25,820 bases of DNA. It comes from Ophiothrix spiculata. Its lineage: Eukaryota > Echinodermata > Ophiuroidea > Amphilepidida > Ophiotrichidae. The translations under genes were made by a program, and so were the position numbers. The notes under the pieces are model-generated. The model saw only the letters and a program-made list of their open reading frames with translations. It searched no databases and was not told the DNA's origin. Positions 17,514 through 25,624 of this stretch are shown here, one piece after another (the stretch's first letter is position 1; each line of letters starts with the position of its first letter). Location: NCBI GenBank assembly GCA_000969725.1, contig JXSR01S034169.1, one strand, 5' to 3'.

Positions 17514-18299
17514 TTAAGTAAGAATTAACATCAGTGATGACAAAGAAGTAAGTTCATCAGTCATATCTTGCATAAAGGTATTTGGATCTAATTTGCGAAA
17601 ATCCCGCATCGTACAAGTTGTTTTAAGAGGCAGTGGTTTCTCCTGCTGCAGAACACAAGTTATCATATTGTGATTAGATCCGTACCGGAGTCCGACATCA
17701 CAAAATCTAACAAAGTTTTCTTCAGCACGCGTAATTACTAAGTCAAGAATATGGCCGGATTGTTCAGTCAGAGTTTTGATATGCTGCTCAAGTCCAAATG
17801 AAGATAAATTCGTATTAAAGTGGCGAACTTCAGATCTATGTGGTTCATCAAGATGAAAATTGAAATCGCCCAATATTACTAGTTTGCCATGCAATAACGT
17901 GATCTCACTTAAAAATTCCTCAAACTCGTCCATAAATGTAGATATCTTGAATTTGTTCACCGGGGATGGTGGAGGACGGTAGATAATGACATAATGGACT
18001 CCATGGTTGGGATCCAATATATTTGCACATTCAAATGTCACTGTTTTGATTAACAGTGGTTGTACTCTTAGCCCAAGTTGGGATTTAAAGAGCACCCCAA
18101 TACCTCCATGGTTAGAGGTACCCCTTGCTTTATTTATGAATGAATATCCATCTGGTTGTAGTTCATTAATTACCACCGGGTCATCTGAAGCAAGCCATGT
18201 TTCAGCCAGGAAAACCATGTCGACGTCATTTTCGATAACATGAATTAAGAGCAACAGTTTTATTGCGTATAGATCTTGCATTCCAAAAACGAGCATCAA
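17514..18299 (-). pseudogene. L2/CR1-like LINE: APE-type endonuclease domain
   Basis: Endonuclease landmarks run in order: DMVFLAETWLA (metal-binding Glu), GGIGVLFKSQL, VIIYRPPPSP, LVILGDFNFHLDEP (Asp and Asn of the GDFN box), GHILDLVIT and GSNHNMI. The last normally reads SDHxxI, with Asp-His as a catalytic pair; here Asp is replaced by Asn, so the copy may be catalytically dead even apart from its frame breaks. The beginning of the domain (ARFWNARSIRNKT) is in a different frame near 18240-18300. The frame ends early at 17514; the family reading continues in another frame (DVNSYLNQFSNISKTVLD). Confidence 0.88.
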
Positions 18300-18771
18300 T
18301 TAGTGGTTCTCTACATATGTGTGGATAAACAAGATTGTGAGGGTTAATACGAGGAATGATTCTATGGTTATGTTGAATTCTGTCTGCAGTTACTATACAG
18401 GTTTTTTTTATAGAGTCATTATCCACAGGGTGGTGAACTGGGGATTTGATCAATCGTGGGTGATGTTTACCCCCTCTCCTACCCCTTTTCGTGGGAGGTT
18501 TAGCACACAAACCAAGGGAAACAATATTTTTCCAAACATCATTAGGTAATCTAGTTTGCATTGGACATCTCAGTTCCGAAAGTTCAGTTCTGGAATAACA
18601 CATTGTGCTACTATGTTGATACAAGTCAATTGAATATACAGTTTGAGTACTTACAGGTGAATAGGTGATTAGGCTTGCTATCAACAAGTTTATAGCAGGC
18701 CCAAGACAAGTCAATATGATGAGTGTATTGATTGCTACATGCAGTGTCCTGTGTTGAAATGTGATTTCCAT
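18226..18771 (-). pseudogene. L2/CR1-like LINE: N-terminal region preceding the endonuclease
   Basis: The open stretch has a hydrophobic N-terminus, a basic segment PPTKRGRRGGKHHPR, and then LIDARFWNARSIRNKT, which is the first beta-strand of the endonuclease (family form NARSxxNK). Similar Arg/Gly-rich pre-endonuclease regions occur in CR1/L2 ORF2 proteins. The frame slips within about 20 codons after NARSIRNKT and the endonuclease continues in the overlapping frame (17514-18299). Whether the first ATG at 18771 was the true ORF2 start is not determined. No separate ORF1 was found in the remaining 200 bp to the element's 5' end. Confidence 0.7.
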
Positions 18772-18976
18772 AGTCAGTGATGATCAAAATAAATAGAAAA
18801 ATCACAAAAATTGAAGGCAAAAACACACTTAAAATTGCAGCAAACCATGCCCTGGTGTTTCCACAGGTTATAATAAGTATCCAGTAAACAGTATGTGCAA
18901 ATAGGTATCCATGAAAATTTGGAATTTTGAAGAGAGCTGTTCAGAGACCAAGTGGTGCACATTCAGCGCACCAAAT

Positions 18977-19300
18977 CATTTTTAAATAAAAGTTTATTGT
19001 TGATCTTGACTCCAAGGCAGGGATGTGAAGTTACCTCCTATAGAGGCCTACCACACAGGAAATAATCTTGGACTGGTGGGTCTTGTTTGTTGGTATTCTT
19101 CATGACGGAACACTTTGATGGATTAAATGACATTGCTCATGTATTCTGCCATTCTTCAAGTTGGTTCAAGTCCTTTTGAAGTATTTCAAGATTGTCCTTT
19201 GTGTTGTCTTCTGTGCAGATGACACAGTCATCAGCAAAGAGTCTTGTAGTACTGCGAAGATTGTTGGGAAGGGCGTTAAAGGCATTAGCCATGATCACCA
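18977..19300 (-). pseudogene. Older LINE reverse transcriptase, motif C piece
   Basis: The minus strand reads ALPNNLRSTTRLFADDCVIC (motif C with the FADD box), then TKDNLEILQKDLNQLEEWQ, a stop, AMSFNPSKCSVMKN and PCLGVKINNKLLFK. It then meets the 5' end of the inserted L2-like element at 18976. The same protein resumes at 15119 as KWDVQYKK, so the codon for the residue after LLF is duplicated at the insertion. These words match jockey/CR1-group RTs (STTRLFADDCLIY..., LEKWQ..W.M.FNP.KC). The reading frame is closed by stops. Confidence 0.85.
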
Positions 19301-19774
19301 AAGTGAAGTTCAACTTTCCTCAACACCTACTGATTTTATTGCATTTTTAGAAAGTACTTCAAACTACTAACTAATATCTATAACCATTCTTGTTCAACAT
19401 TTATAGTACAACAGGCAATTGTTTGTGCTTTGAATTTCTCATTCTCCAGAGACTGAGAAATTCAGTGATAGTGTTTCTAGAAATAAATTACTAAATTCTT
19501 AAAAGTTAAACTTCTTTATTATAAACAACATATTTTAGTGAAGAGATCATATTGTTAAGTGTATTTAACCTTTCTAAAGAATAATGTTCACTTTTAAATC
19601 AACAGTAGTGCATTTGGAATCTCAAACTTTAGGAAAATAGAAACACTGCTGTCAGAACCCTAAGAAATGAATTTTGCTGAAAGTAGTCTTTTTAAAGCAA
19701 GTGATATAATTTTGTTTGTTTGGATTCTATAAAGGTCTTTCTACGATTCAAATAAGTTTTCAAAATTTTTCGTA
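19301..19774. other. Unassigned insert inside the older RT fossil
   Basis: About 470 bp of AT-rich sequence separates two RT pieces that are only about ten codons apart in the family. It is therefore probably inserted DNA, but I see neither inverted termini nor coding similarity. The word gccatgat/atcatggc recurs near both edges (about 19289 and 19787). Confidence 0.4.
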
Positions 19775-19940
19775 CCCAAGTGAATCATGGCTAATGACTT
19801 TAATGAATAACAGAAACATCAGTTGGCCGAGTATGGTACCCCGATGCATACTTGAGATGACTTGTTGAGGTGCTAATGATATCCATTGCAAACTACTGTT
19901 TGAGATCTTACTGTGAGAAAATAACTGATCCATTGAAGAA
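19775..19940 (-). pseudogene. Older LINE reverse transcriptase, motif B piece
   Basis: Minus-strand reading gives LQWISYFLTVRSQTVVCNG, a stop, SSQVCIGVP in one frame, then GTILGQLMFLLFIKVISHD in the next. This corresponds to LxWIxxFLTxRxQxVxxNG..SSxxxVxSGVPQG, then GTVLGPLLFLxxIND in CR1/jockey-type RTs, with a frameshift at the PQG motif. It lies directly beside the SINE insertion (19941). The piece upstream (motif A) is on the other side of that SINE. Confidence 0.75.
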
Positions 19941-20311
19941 GTGGAGTTAGCTCAAACGGTTAGGCGCTCGCTTGCAGTGTGGAAGGTCCCGAGTTCGAAT
20001 CCCTGGTGCCATTGGTTGAGTGTGCTTGGAATTCCCTTGGACAAGGAACTAACTGCTAATTGTCTCGTGGAAACCCGTACAAAACTTGGGTAGCTGATTC
20101 GGACAGCGATGGTGCATATGTGGGCTGATCTAGGTTCAGCCCCCTAAAGGTTGTCGCAGAACCTGAAATGATGCTTGGTGTGGAATGGAGCTTACTAGGG
20201 CCACAGTGGTCAGCAAACACCTGGAAAATGTGCAGAGGTCGCGTGGAATTACAAATCTGGGAGGCATAGCGCACTATAAATCCCCAGTATTTTCTATTTA
20301 TTTTTTTATTT
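19941..20311 (+). mobile_element. tRNA-derived SINE
   Basis: The head gtggagttagctcaaacggt, then taggcgctcgcttgcag, carries an A box (ttagctcaaacgg, about 19947), and gagttcgaatccc at 19991 is a near-consensus B box. Both are RNA polymerase III internal promoter elements. A body of about 290 bp follows, ending agcgcactataaat and a T/A-rich tail (tctatttatttttttattt). The 3' gcgc-actata segment resembles the gcgctata near the tails of CR1/L2-type LINEs, suggesting tail sharing with a LINE partner. It is inserted between the motif A and motif B pieces of the older RT fossil. The acceptor stem does not pair, so this is not a functional tRNA gene. Confidence 0.85.
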
Positions 20312-20425
20312 AAGTGGCCCTCTAATTTCATAGTGGTCCAGTTTGCCCAACAGTCTTTTGTGAGGGACCTTGTCGTAGGCCTTGGCCAAGTCATAAATTG
20401 CCATATGTAATGTCATAAAAGTTGT
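20312..20425 (-). pseudogene. Older LINE reverse transcriptase, motif A piece
   Basis: The minus strand reads YDLAKAYDKVPHKRLLGKLD, then HYEIRGPL, the motif A region of jockey/CR1-type RTs (LDFAKAFDKVPHxRLLxKLxxYGI). It is cut at GPL by the tail of the SINE. Upstream, a frame change precedes further weak similarity to about 20425. It is the most upstream recognisable piece of the fossil. The first catalytic Asp position (DLAKAYD) is retained. Confidence 0.8.
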
Positions 20426-20513
20426 CCATGTTCTTTGTCAGGTCAATGCGCATTATAAAAAGCCATTTTTTTTATTATTTCCAAAGTTGATTATTATAAT
20501 AAGCATTTATTAT

Positions 20514-20528
20514 TATTATTATCTTCAG
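20514..20528 (+). promoter_or_regulatory. Probable 3' splice site before the F-box CDS
   Basis: A T-rich tract tattattattatcttcag ends at 20528, 24 bp before the ATG at 20553. It looks like a splice acceptor, implying a noncoding (or short) exon somewhere upstream on the plus strand. The open frame before it encodes only MIIIISIYYYYYLQ from the T-rich tract. Confidence 0.55.
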
Positions 20529-20552
20529 GAAATTCAGCACTATTGTACAATC

Positions 20553-21806
20553 ATGAAGACAAGACGGTCATCTTACAGACTTCCACAACCACCAGCTAAG
20601 AGGAAGAAAAAATTACAGCAAAGAGTTGAATCTACTAAGAAAAGGCCTCAAAAAGAGGACACACAAAACCACAGCAAAGGCAGTACTACCTATGAAAGTG
20701 ATCAAGAAATATCTCCTATCCATCAGAGAACTACTAGACTGCACCATACCTCATCAGTTGATGCTGAATTCCCTTTCCAGAAATTACCAAGAGAATGCCA
20801 AGTCAAGATCTTTTCATATCTGAGCGACAAGGAGAAATGCCAGTGTGCATGGGTATGCCAAAGTTGGGCACATTTTATGAGAACACCTCGCCTTTGGACA
20901 CATGCAAATTTTAAGAAATTGTTCATCATTTTAGATCAGAATGGTAGAGAAACTATAGCAAGGCCATCAGCTAGTGAGTATCAAAGAATGAAAACCAAAG
21001 TCAGGGATTATGTTTTTCATCTTGTTTCAAGAAAAGCCTTCTTGAAAAGCCTTGAATTTTCTTTTGACCTTCAAGAAGGGGATGAAATTTGGTTGAGACT
21101 GCTAGTTCATTGCCTTAATGAAACCAACTCTAAAGAACTTTTGAGAGTAGCTTTCAATTGGATCCATACACCGCATCCATACATGTTTTTAGATTCAGCT
21201 TCTTACACAAAGTCTTCCAGGATAATGTGTTTTCACAAGTTCCTGAAGGCTCTGCATGATATTTGTCCAAATGTCAAATTCTTAGCAATGCCATTTGACT
21301 GGTCCCCGTTGTCCATCCACCTGTTGAGTTTATATCAGAATGTGAAATCATTGGAGCTGTATAAATACTGGGTATTCCGTGGCACGTCACAGTCTTCAAT
21401 CAACAAACTTCTTGATAATCTTCCAAATCTGGAAAGGTTAAAGATTGAAGTTGCTGTGAAAGTCAGAGAATCGGATTCGTATCCGCAGTACACCATATGT
21501 TCCAAATCTTTGAAGGAACTTGATATCAGAGAAAGTAACGGGTTTTTCTTATGGAGTGTCACACTTCCGAAGCTTGAAAGCTTCTATGCTACTAGGGGAC
21601 ATTGGTCTGGACCAATGATAGATCGAGATCATCTGAAGATCCCCTGCTTATATACAGTTCTGCACGATGGAGCGCCCGGGTTAAAGTATTATAATGACTA
21701 CCTGCTTGAGGAGGATTGGAGAGTGATTTGCGGACCAAAGTTAGAAGAAGCTTTGAAATTGAGTTGTTTTTGCAAAAGACATAAGAGAGGGGCATTGATT
21801 TATTGA
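20553..21806 (+). CDS. F-box protein with leucine-rich-repeat-like C-terminal region
   Basis: An uninterrupted 417-codon frame. I start it at MKTRRSSYRLPQPPAKRKKK rather than at an upstream in-frame ATG (20487), because that extension translates an intron-like T-rich tract and a splice acceptor ends at 20528. Residues 1-40 are strongly basic (AKRKKK, possible nuclear signal). Residues 74-120 form an F-box (FPFQKLPRECQVKIFSYLSD, then CAWVCQSWAHFMRTPRLW). The remainder has irregular leucine-rich strands (VKFLAMPFDW, VKSLELYKYW, LPNLERLKIEV, LKELDIRES, LPKLESFYATRG), consistent with a degenerate LRR solenoid. F-box proteins bind SKP1 in SCF ubiquitin ligases and recruit substrates through the C-terminal part. 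No substrate can be inferred, and I do not recognise a named orthologue. The frame is intact amid decayed repeats, which argues for selection. Confidence 0.85.
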   Translation: MKTRRSSYRLPQPPAKRKKKLQQRVESTKKRPQKEDTQNHSKGSTTYESDQEISPIHQRTTRLHHTSSVDAEFPFQKLPRECQVKIFSYLSDKEKCQCAWVCQSWAHFMRTPRLWTHANFKKLFIILDQNGRETIARPSASEYQRMKTKVRDYVFHLVSRKAFLKSLEFSFDLQEGDEIWLRLLVHCLNETNSKELLRVAFNWIHTPHPYMFLDSASYTKSSRIMCFHKFLKALHDICPNVKFLAMPFDWSPLSIHLLSLYQNVKSLELYKYWVFRGTSQSSINKLLDNLPNLERLKIEVAVKVRESDSYPQYTICSKSLKELDIRESNGFFLWSVTLPKLESFYATRGHWSGPMIDRDHLKIPCLYTVLHDGAPGLKYYNDYLLEEDWRVICGPKLEEALKLSCFCKRHKRGALIY

Positions 21807-21865
21807 CACTGTATTCAGTATTTCAAAAGTGAAATGGTTTTTTTAATGAGTCTTTGGCTTGAAAT
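21807..21865 (+). other. F-box gene proximal 3' flank
   Basis: Presumed start of the 3' UTR. No AATAAA occurs close to the stop. The first clear one is at about 22805, so polyadenylation may be distal and the UTR would then include the MITE-like elements that follow. Confidence 0.35.
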
Positions 21866-22066
21866 CAGGAGTAGCGCTACAAGGTGTTTGGGGGTCCAAG
21901 GACACCTTTATGGCAATCATAATTAAAAATTTAATCTTGAAATTTGGCCAAAATTAGCCTCAAATTAACTATTTTATTTGGAAATCTTATCATTTTAACT
22001 GTTTCTTGTGCAGCGACGTGATGATTGGACCCCAGGATTTTATAACAGAGCTCAGCGCTACCCCTG
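21866..22066. mobile_element. hAT-like MITE (CAGGRGTAGCGCT termini)
   Basis: The 201-bp unit has inverted ends caggagtagcgct and agcgctacccctg (one mismatch). Flanking octamers cttgaaat and cttgcagg agree at 5 of 8 positions, so a decayed 8-bp duplication is possible but unproven. No coding content. It begins 60 bp after the F-box stop codon, so it may lie in that gene's 3' UTR. Confidence 0.7.
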
Positions 22067-22435
22067 CTTGCAGGATATTTCAGTAAATTGTTAGTGAAGT
22101 GTATCTCAATTGAGCCATAACAGTAGACAGTTGCATACATAGTTTGCCTTTAACACTGGGATACAAATTGATATATGAGACTCAAAAGGTTCAACCAATA
22201 ATTTTCAACATAACACTTAAAATTTTACAGGAAGTATAAAAAAGGTTTCACAAGCACCCAGACAACTAAATTTTCAATCAAAATGTCTCACCATAATCAT
22301 GTTATTGAATCAATTTTCTATTACCATAGATTTTTAATCTAAGATCATGCATGTAGCTAAATAATCACTGTTCTCAATTTTTTTCTAACCATACATAAAA
22401 GTCATATAGTCATAGTATTTTATTTTCCATCATTA
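22067..22435. other. Gene-free stretch
   Basis: AT-rich sequence downstream of the F-box gene. Nothing was recognised. Confidence 0.35.
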
Positions 22436-22675
22436 ATAAGGGACCATTCAGAAACACGAGGGCGGGCTGATGAAAAAACGATGACCATTATCATTTTTAG
22501 GTTTAAAAATGAGTCCCTGATAAAATCACCCTAATTTTACCCATAAAAATTGAACCAGTATTATTTTCTGTGGGATTGACACTTATTTTTCTCAGAAAAA
22601 AGGGGGGCCTTGAAAAAATTTGAGGTCTGAAATTAGGGCCCTGAATTTTTTTTCAGTGTTTGTGGACGGTCCCTA
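22436..22675. mobile_element. MITE-like element (AGGGACC termini)
   Basis: The left end aataagggaccattcagaaa is inverted, with mismatches, at the right end tttgtggacggtccctaat. Inner blocks tttttag/ctgaaatt pair weakly. Length about 240 bp. No ORF. Confidence 0.65.
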
Positions 22676-22957
22676 ATCATAATTTTACTTCAAACCAAGG
22701 ATGTTCCAGATATAGCAACAAAACCTGTTTGCTTACAAATTTACCAACAAGGTAGCACTGTACTCTGGCAACAGAAGGGTACCGGTACTTGGATCAAGAA
22801 TTGCAATAAAGTCAATAGCCACCTAATTTTTTGATCCAACACCAAGATGCAGAGAGTATGGTAAATTTTAAAGAATAATGCGCTTCATGATAAAACTTTG
22901 AGATGATTTTGATTGATTTGTGTGGCATTATGCTTTTTTTTTATTAAAAACAGACCT
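22676..22957. other. Short gene-free stretch
   Basis: Nothing recognised except AATAAA at about 22805, a possible distal polyadenylation signal for the F-box gene. Confidence 0.3.
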
Positions 22958-22965
22958 GCTTAGAG

Positions 22966-23164
22966 CAGGCTTTCTCAAATAGCAGCGCACGTGTCAAATG
23001 TGGTGCTTTGACTATTACAAATTGCCGCTTTTGCTTTCTCAAAAACAAAGAAATACATTAGAAATACACTGAAAAACAGATGCATGTGGCGCTTTAGGCA
23101 GCCTTTAGCTGACAACTTTCTCATTTATGTGGCGCATTGTGAGAACTATAGTTGAGAACCCCTG
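22966..23164. mobile_element. hAT-like MITE with perfect 8-bp target duplication
   Basis: The 199-bp element begins caggctttctcaa and ends ttgagaacccctg. This is the CAGGGGTTCTCAA-type hAT terminus with a degraded left end. The flanking octamer gcttagag is perfect on both sides (22958-22965 and 23165-23172). No coding content. Confidence 0.85.
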
Positions 23165-23410
23165 GCTTAGAGTAATCTAGCTGGATATTTGAGGGGTGCT
23201 CTGGCAAAATGAGCGGAAAGTCACAAATTTCAAAATTGAGTTTTTGACATATTTTCATTCTCCATAATCTCAGTTTTCAAAAGATATATCATATGTCACT
23301 CTTTCTTTTCCCATTCTTCATTTAGAGATCAAAATGCAACGCAGTATGAATATCTGGTAATGAAAATATCTGAAAATCAATGTTGAAGTTATTGAATACC
23401 ATAGCGTATA

Positions 23411-23606
23411 ATCCCTGGAAAAATTCGAGTACAATTCTAGTAAAACATTCCTGAGATGCACATTTGGAACACAATTATAGTACAGTTTTAGTACAAATAT
23501 AGAACATATTTGTGTACTCTAAATACTCAAATTGTACTTTAATGATGTTCCAAATGTGCACCTTAGGAATGTTGTACTATTTTTGTACTCAATTTTTACT
23601 AGGGAT
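23411..23606. mobile_element. Palindromic MITE (TCCCTRG termini)
   Basis: The unit is inverted over nearly its whole 196 bp. The left half begins atccctggaaaaattcgagt and includes acattcct and gcacatttggaacac; the right half ends with the inverse (gttccaaatgtgcac, aggaatgttgtac, aatttttactagggat). The arms meet near 23503-23520 with aacatatttgtgtac. No ORF. Terminal duplications are not clear. Confidence 0.8.
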
Positions 23607-24730
23607 AGCAAAATGCAATCAATAAACCATGAATTATTGCCTTTAAAACTCGAGATATAGGTAGAGTCTTATGAGTGAATGCATTTTAAGTCTAAAAACA
23701 AAATTCAACCTTTTCGCCGTTTTTTAACTTTAGAAGCCATTTGCGACCCTCCGCTTATTTTACCAGAGCAACCCACATTTGTATATCGGTCACATCTTTA
23801 TTATTCAGATACAGGTGTAGATTGTTGTAAGATTTTGTTATTTTGGTCCACTTTTTATGACTTTTTTGTCATTTAGTTTATATACAAATATGTTTTCTCC
23901 TTTTTCCCTTCTATACTCCTATAGTAATATAGTATATAAACCTATAGTAAGCAGCAAGCAGTCAGACTCTGTTACGAAATCCATAGCTTTTACAATGTAT
24001 TCTACAACATTGTGAACTGGTGCTTTTGTGTTGTGTAAGAGATTAGTAACATTTGATTAATTAGGATTGATAAAGACCAAATCACTGCCTATTAATATAT
24101 TTTTTACATAAATCTTTTATGATTTTGGTACTATTTTTGACCAATTTTGTTGCTATCACATGGGAAAACCTTGAACATAAGTTTGATCATGAAAGATTCA
24201 GTATGTTGTTATGATTCAAAAAATGTGACCGTCCATCCAAAAACAGCCATAAATGCAGCCTCTTGTCATTTTCACTTTTTAAAATATTTGCAAAGACCAA
24301 GTTATGATGATTAAAATGACAGCTCAATAAACTTCACTCGATATCCAGAAGTCAAGATATGGCCCGTCATAAGTTGTCCGGGAGTAAAATGTATAACCGA
24401 GTTAAATGCGTTCAAAGATAGGTAAGCCCTGTTATTTTTTCTGTTGATTGTCTTCAAAATAAACAGATATATTTCATATTTCTGAACATTTTCTTGAAAT
24501 GAAACATTGCTGGTGTTTTTAATTTTAATTACGACCTTGACATGTATTTTCACCTGTAGCGCAAAATGAAGATTGTTGCATTTACAGCTCGTTTGAGATG
24601 GACGGCCACAAATACAGACTAATTTATTTCTAAATTGATCATATTGATTTATGTGCGTAAAATCTGCTGCTTGCTGCATACTTCAAGGTTTGTAGAGTAT
24701 AGTGGGCCAGTTTGACACAGTTTTCTTGAG
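23607..24730. other. Gene-free stretch of about 1.1 kb
   Basis: No convincing coding region. The plus ORF 23679-23876 and the minus ORF 24311-24679 have no recognisable domain and AT-driven composition. No RNA gene or paired termini were identified. Confidence 0.4.
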
Positions 24731-25073
24731 CCTTGTCTTCATAGGCTGTTCCCATATGACATGTGCCCTAGTTTAGTTTTCCATTGTTCGTAAAGTAATT
24801 TGTGCGACGCTACACAGACAATAAACTTTGTTTTGCTTAGTGATCATATCAGAGGCCTTGTGTACGGCAGATGTTTCCTGTGACCTGGCAGTACAAAGAT
24901 TGAACATGTTCATTCTTGGTCCTGCCATGTCACAGGAAACATCTGCCAAACACAAAGCCTCTGATATGATCACTAAGCGGACAGAAGGTTATTGTCTATG
25001 TAGCACGTCACAATTAGGACAATGGAAAACAAAACAAGGGCACACGCCACAAGCATACAGTATGGATACAAGG
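24731..25073. repeat. 343-bp palindrome with arms of about 170 bp
   Basis: The sequence reads nearly the same on both strands around a centre gaacatgttc at 24902-24911. The best-matched parts are cttagtgatcatatcagagg at 24836-24855 with its inverse at 24958-24977, and cagatgtttcctgtgac with its inverse. Weaker pairing extends to ccttgtcttcat (24731) and atggatacaagg (25073). There is essentially no loop. The arms differ at roughly one base in five or six away from the best blocks. It could be a foldback element or an inverted duplication of one fragment. Both strands are open for about 65-98 codons (see findings). Confidence 0.85.
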
Positions 25074-25156
25074 ACCCATTTGATTCTTATAGGTTACAAG
25101 CAATTTTTTATTTTGCATATGTGACATGATCAAGGGGACTGAGTCGGATTTCGGAA

Positions 25157-25425
25157 ATATGTGATGACTCACCCCGAAAAGGGGGACTTTGCCACAGAAC
25201 GTTTTTCCAAAAAACAGGTGAAAATAGGCAGCAAAAAATAAAGAGAATAATAAGAATTTCCAACAGATTTTCTGTTGTAAAATTTGATCGCCTTGATCAA
25301 TTTCAACAAGTGAGGTGTCATTTTAAAGCTTTAAAAATGCTGCAACAGATGAAATGAAAAAAAAATCAAAATTGATATCATCTGCAATGTCCCCCCTCCC
25401 TTTTCGGGGTAAGCCATCACATATT
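25157..25425. mobile_element. MITE-like element (ATATGTGATG termini)
   Basis: The left end atatgtgatgactcaccccg, then aaaagggggactttgc, is inverted at the right end gcaatgtcccccctcccttt, then tcggggtaagccatcacatat. Interior about 190 bp, A-rich, without an ORF. Confidence 0.78.
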
Positions 25426-25624
25426 GATTTTGACATTTCTTTTGTTATTCATGTTGCATTTCAAATTGAAAAATTGTCATGTCTCTGGAACCAGATGATC
25501 AAAAATAATTAATGGGCTATATGGAACAAAATGTAGCATTCTCGACTAAGAATAAGGTTTTATTAACAAATCAAAATTGAAAATCACTTTCATGTAACTC
25601 ATTTCCCTTCATTGTGTCAATTAA

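Larger units (their letters stand above)
15121..18976 (-). mobile_element. Near-full-length L2/CR1-like LINE inserted in an older LINE
   Basis: About 3.86 kb on the minus strand, in order: 5' leader, N-terminal region, APE-type endonuclease, reverse transcriptase, C-terminal domain, 3' UTR and an attattatta tail. The 3' UTR carries an 8-bp-stem hairpin (15339-15346 with 15352-15359) and a gcgctatag motif near the tail, both typical placements for RT-recognition structures in CR1/L2 elements. The flanks show an imperfect target duplication (cattttaataa at 15114 and catttttaaataa at 18977). The interrupted RT resumes on each side, fixing both ends within a few bases. Coding is disrupted at least four times. 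Confidence 0.88.

Noticed and set aside
18007-18549. Plus-strand ORFs of 76-78 codons
   Set aside because: Antisense shadows of the LINE endonuclease and N-terminal region.
19941-20015. tRNA gene
   Set aside because: A and B boxes are present, but the ends (gtggagt and ggtgcca) do not pair as an acceptor stem, and the sequence continues into a body and LINE-like tail, so it is the head of a SINE.
20487-20552. 22-residue N-terminal extension of the F-box protein
   Set aside because: It encodes IIIISIYYYYYLQ from a T-rich tract that ends in a splice-acceptor-like cttcag; the next ATG starts a protein-like basic sequence.
20626-21795. Overlapping ORFs in other frames (20626-20823, 20723-20929, 21335-21562, 21592-21795)
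   Set aside because: Shadows of the F-box CDS.
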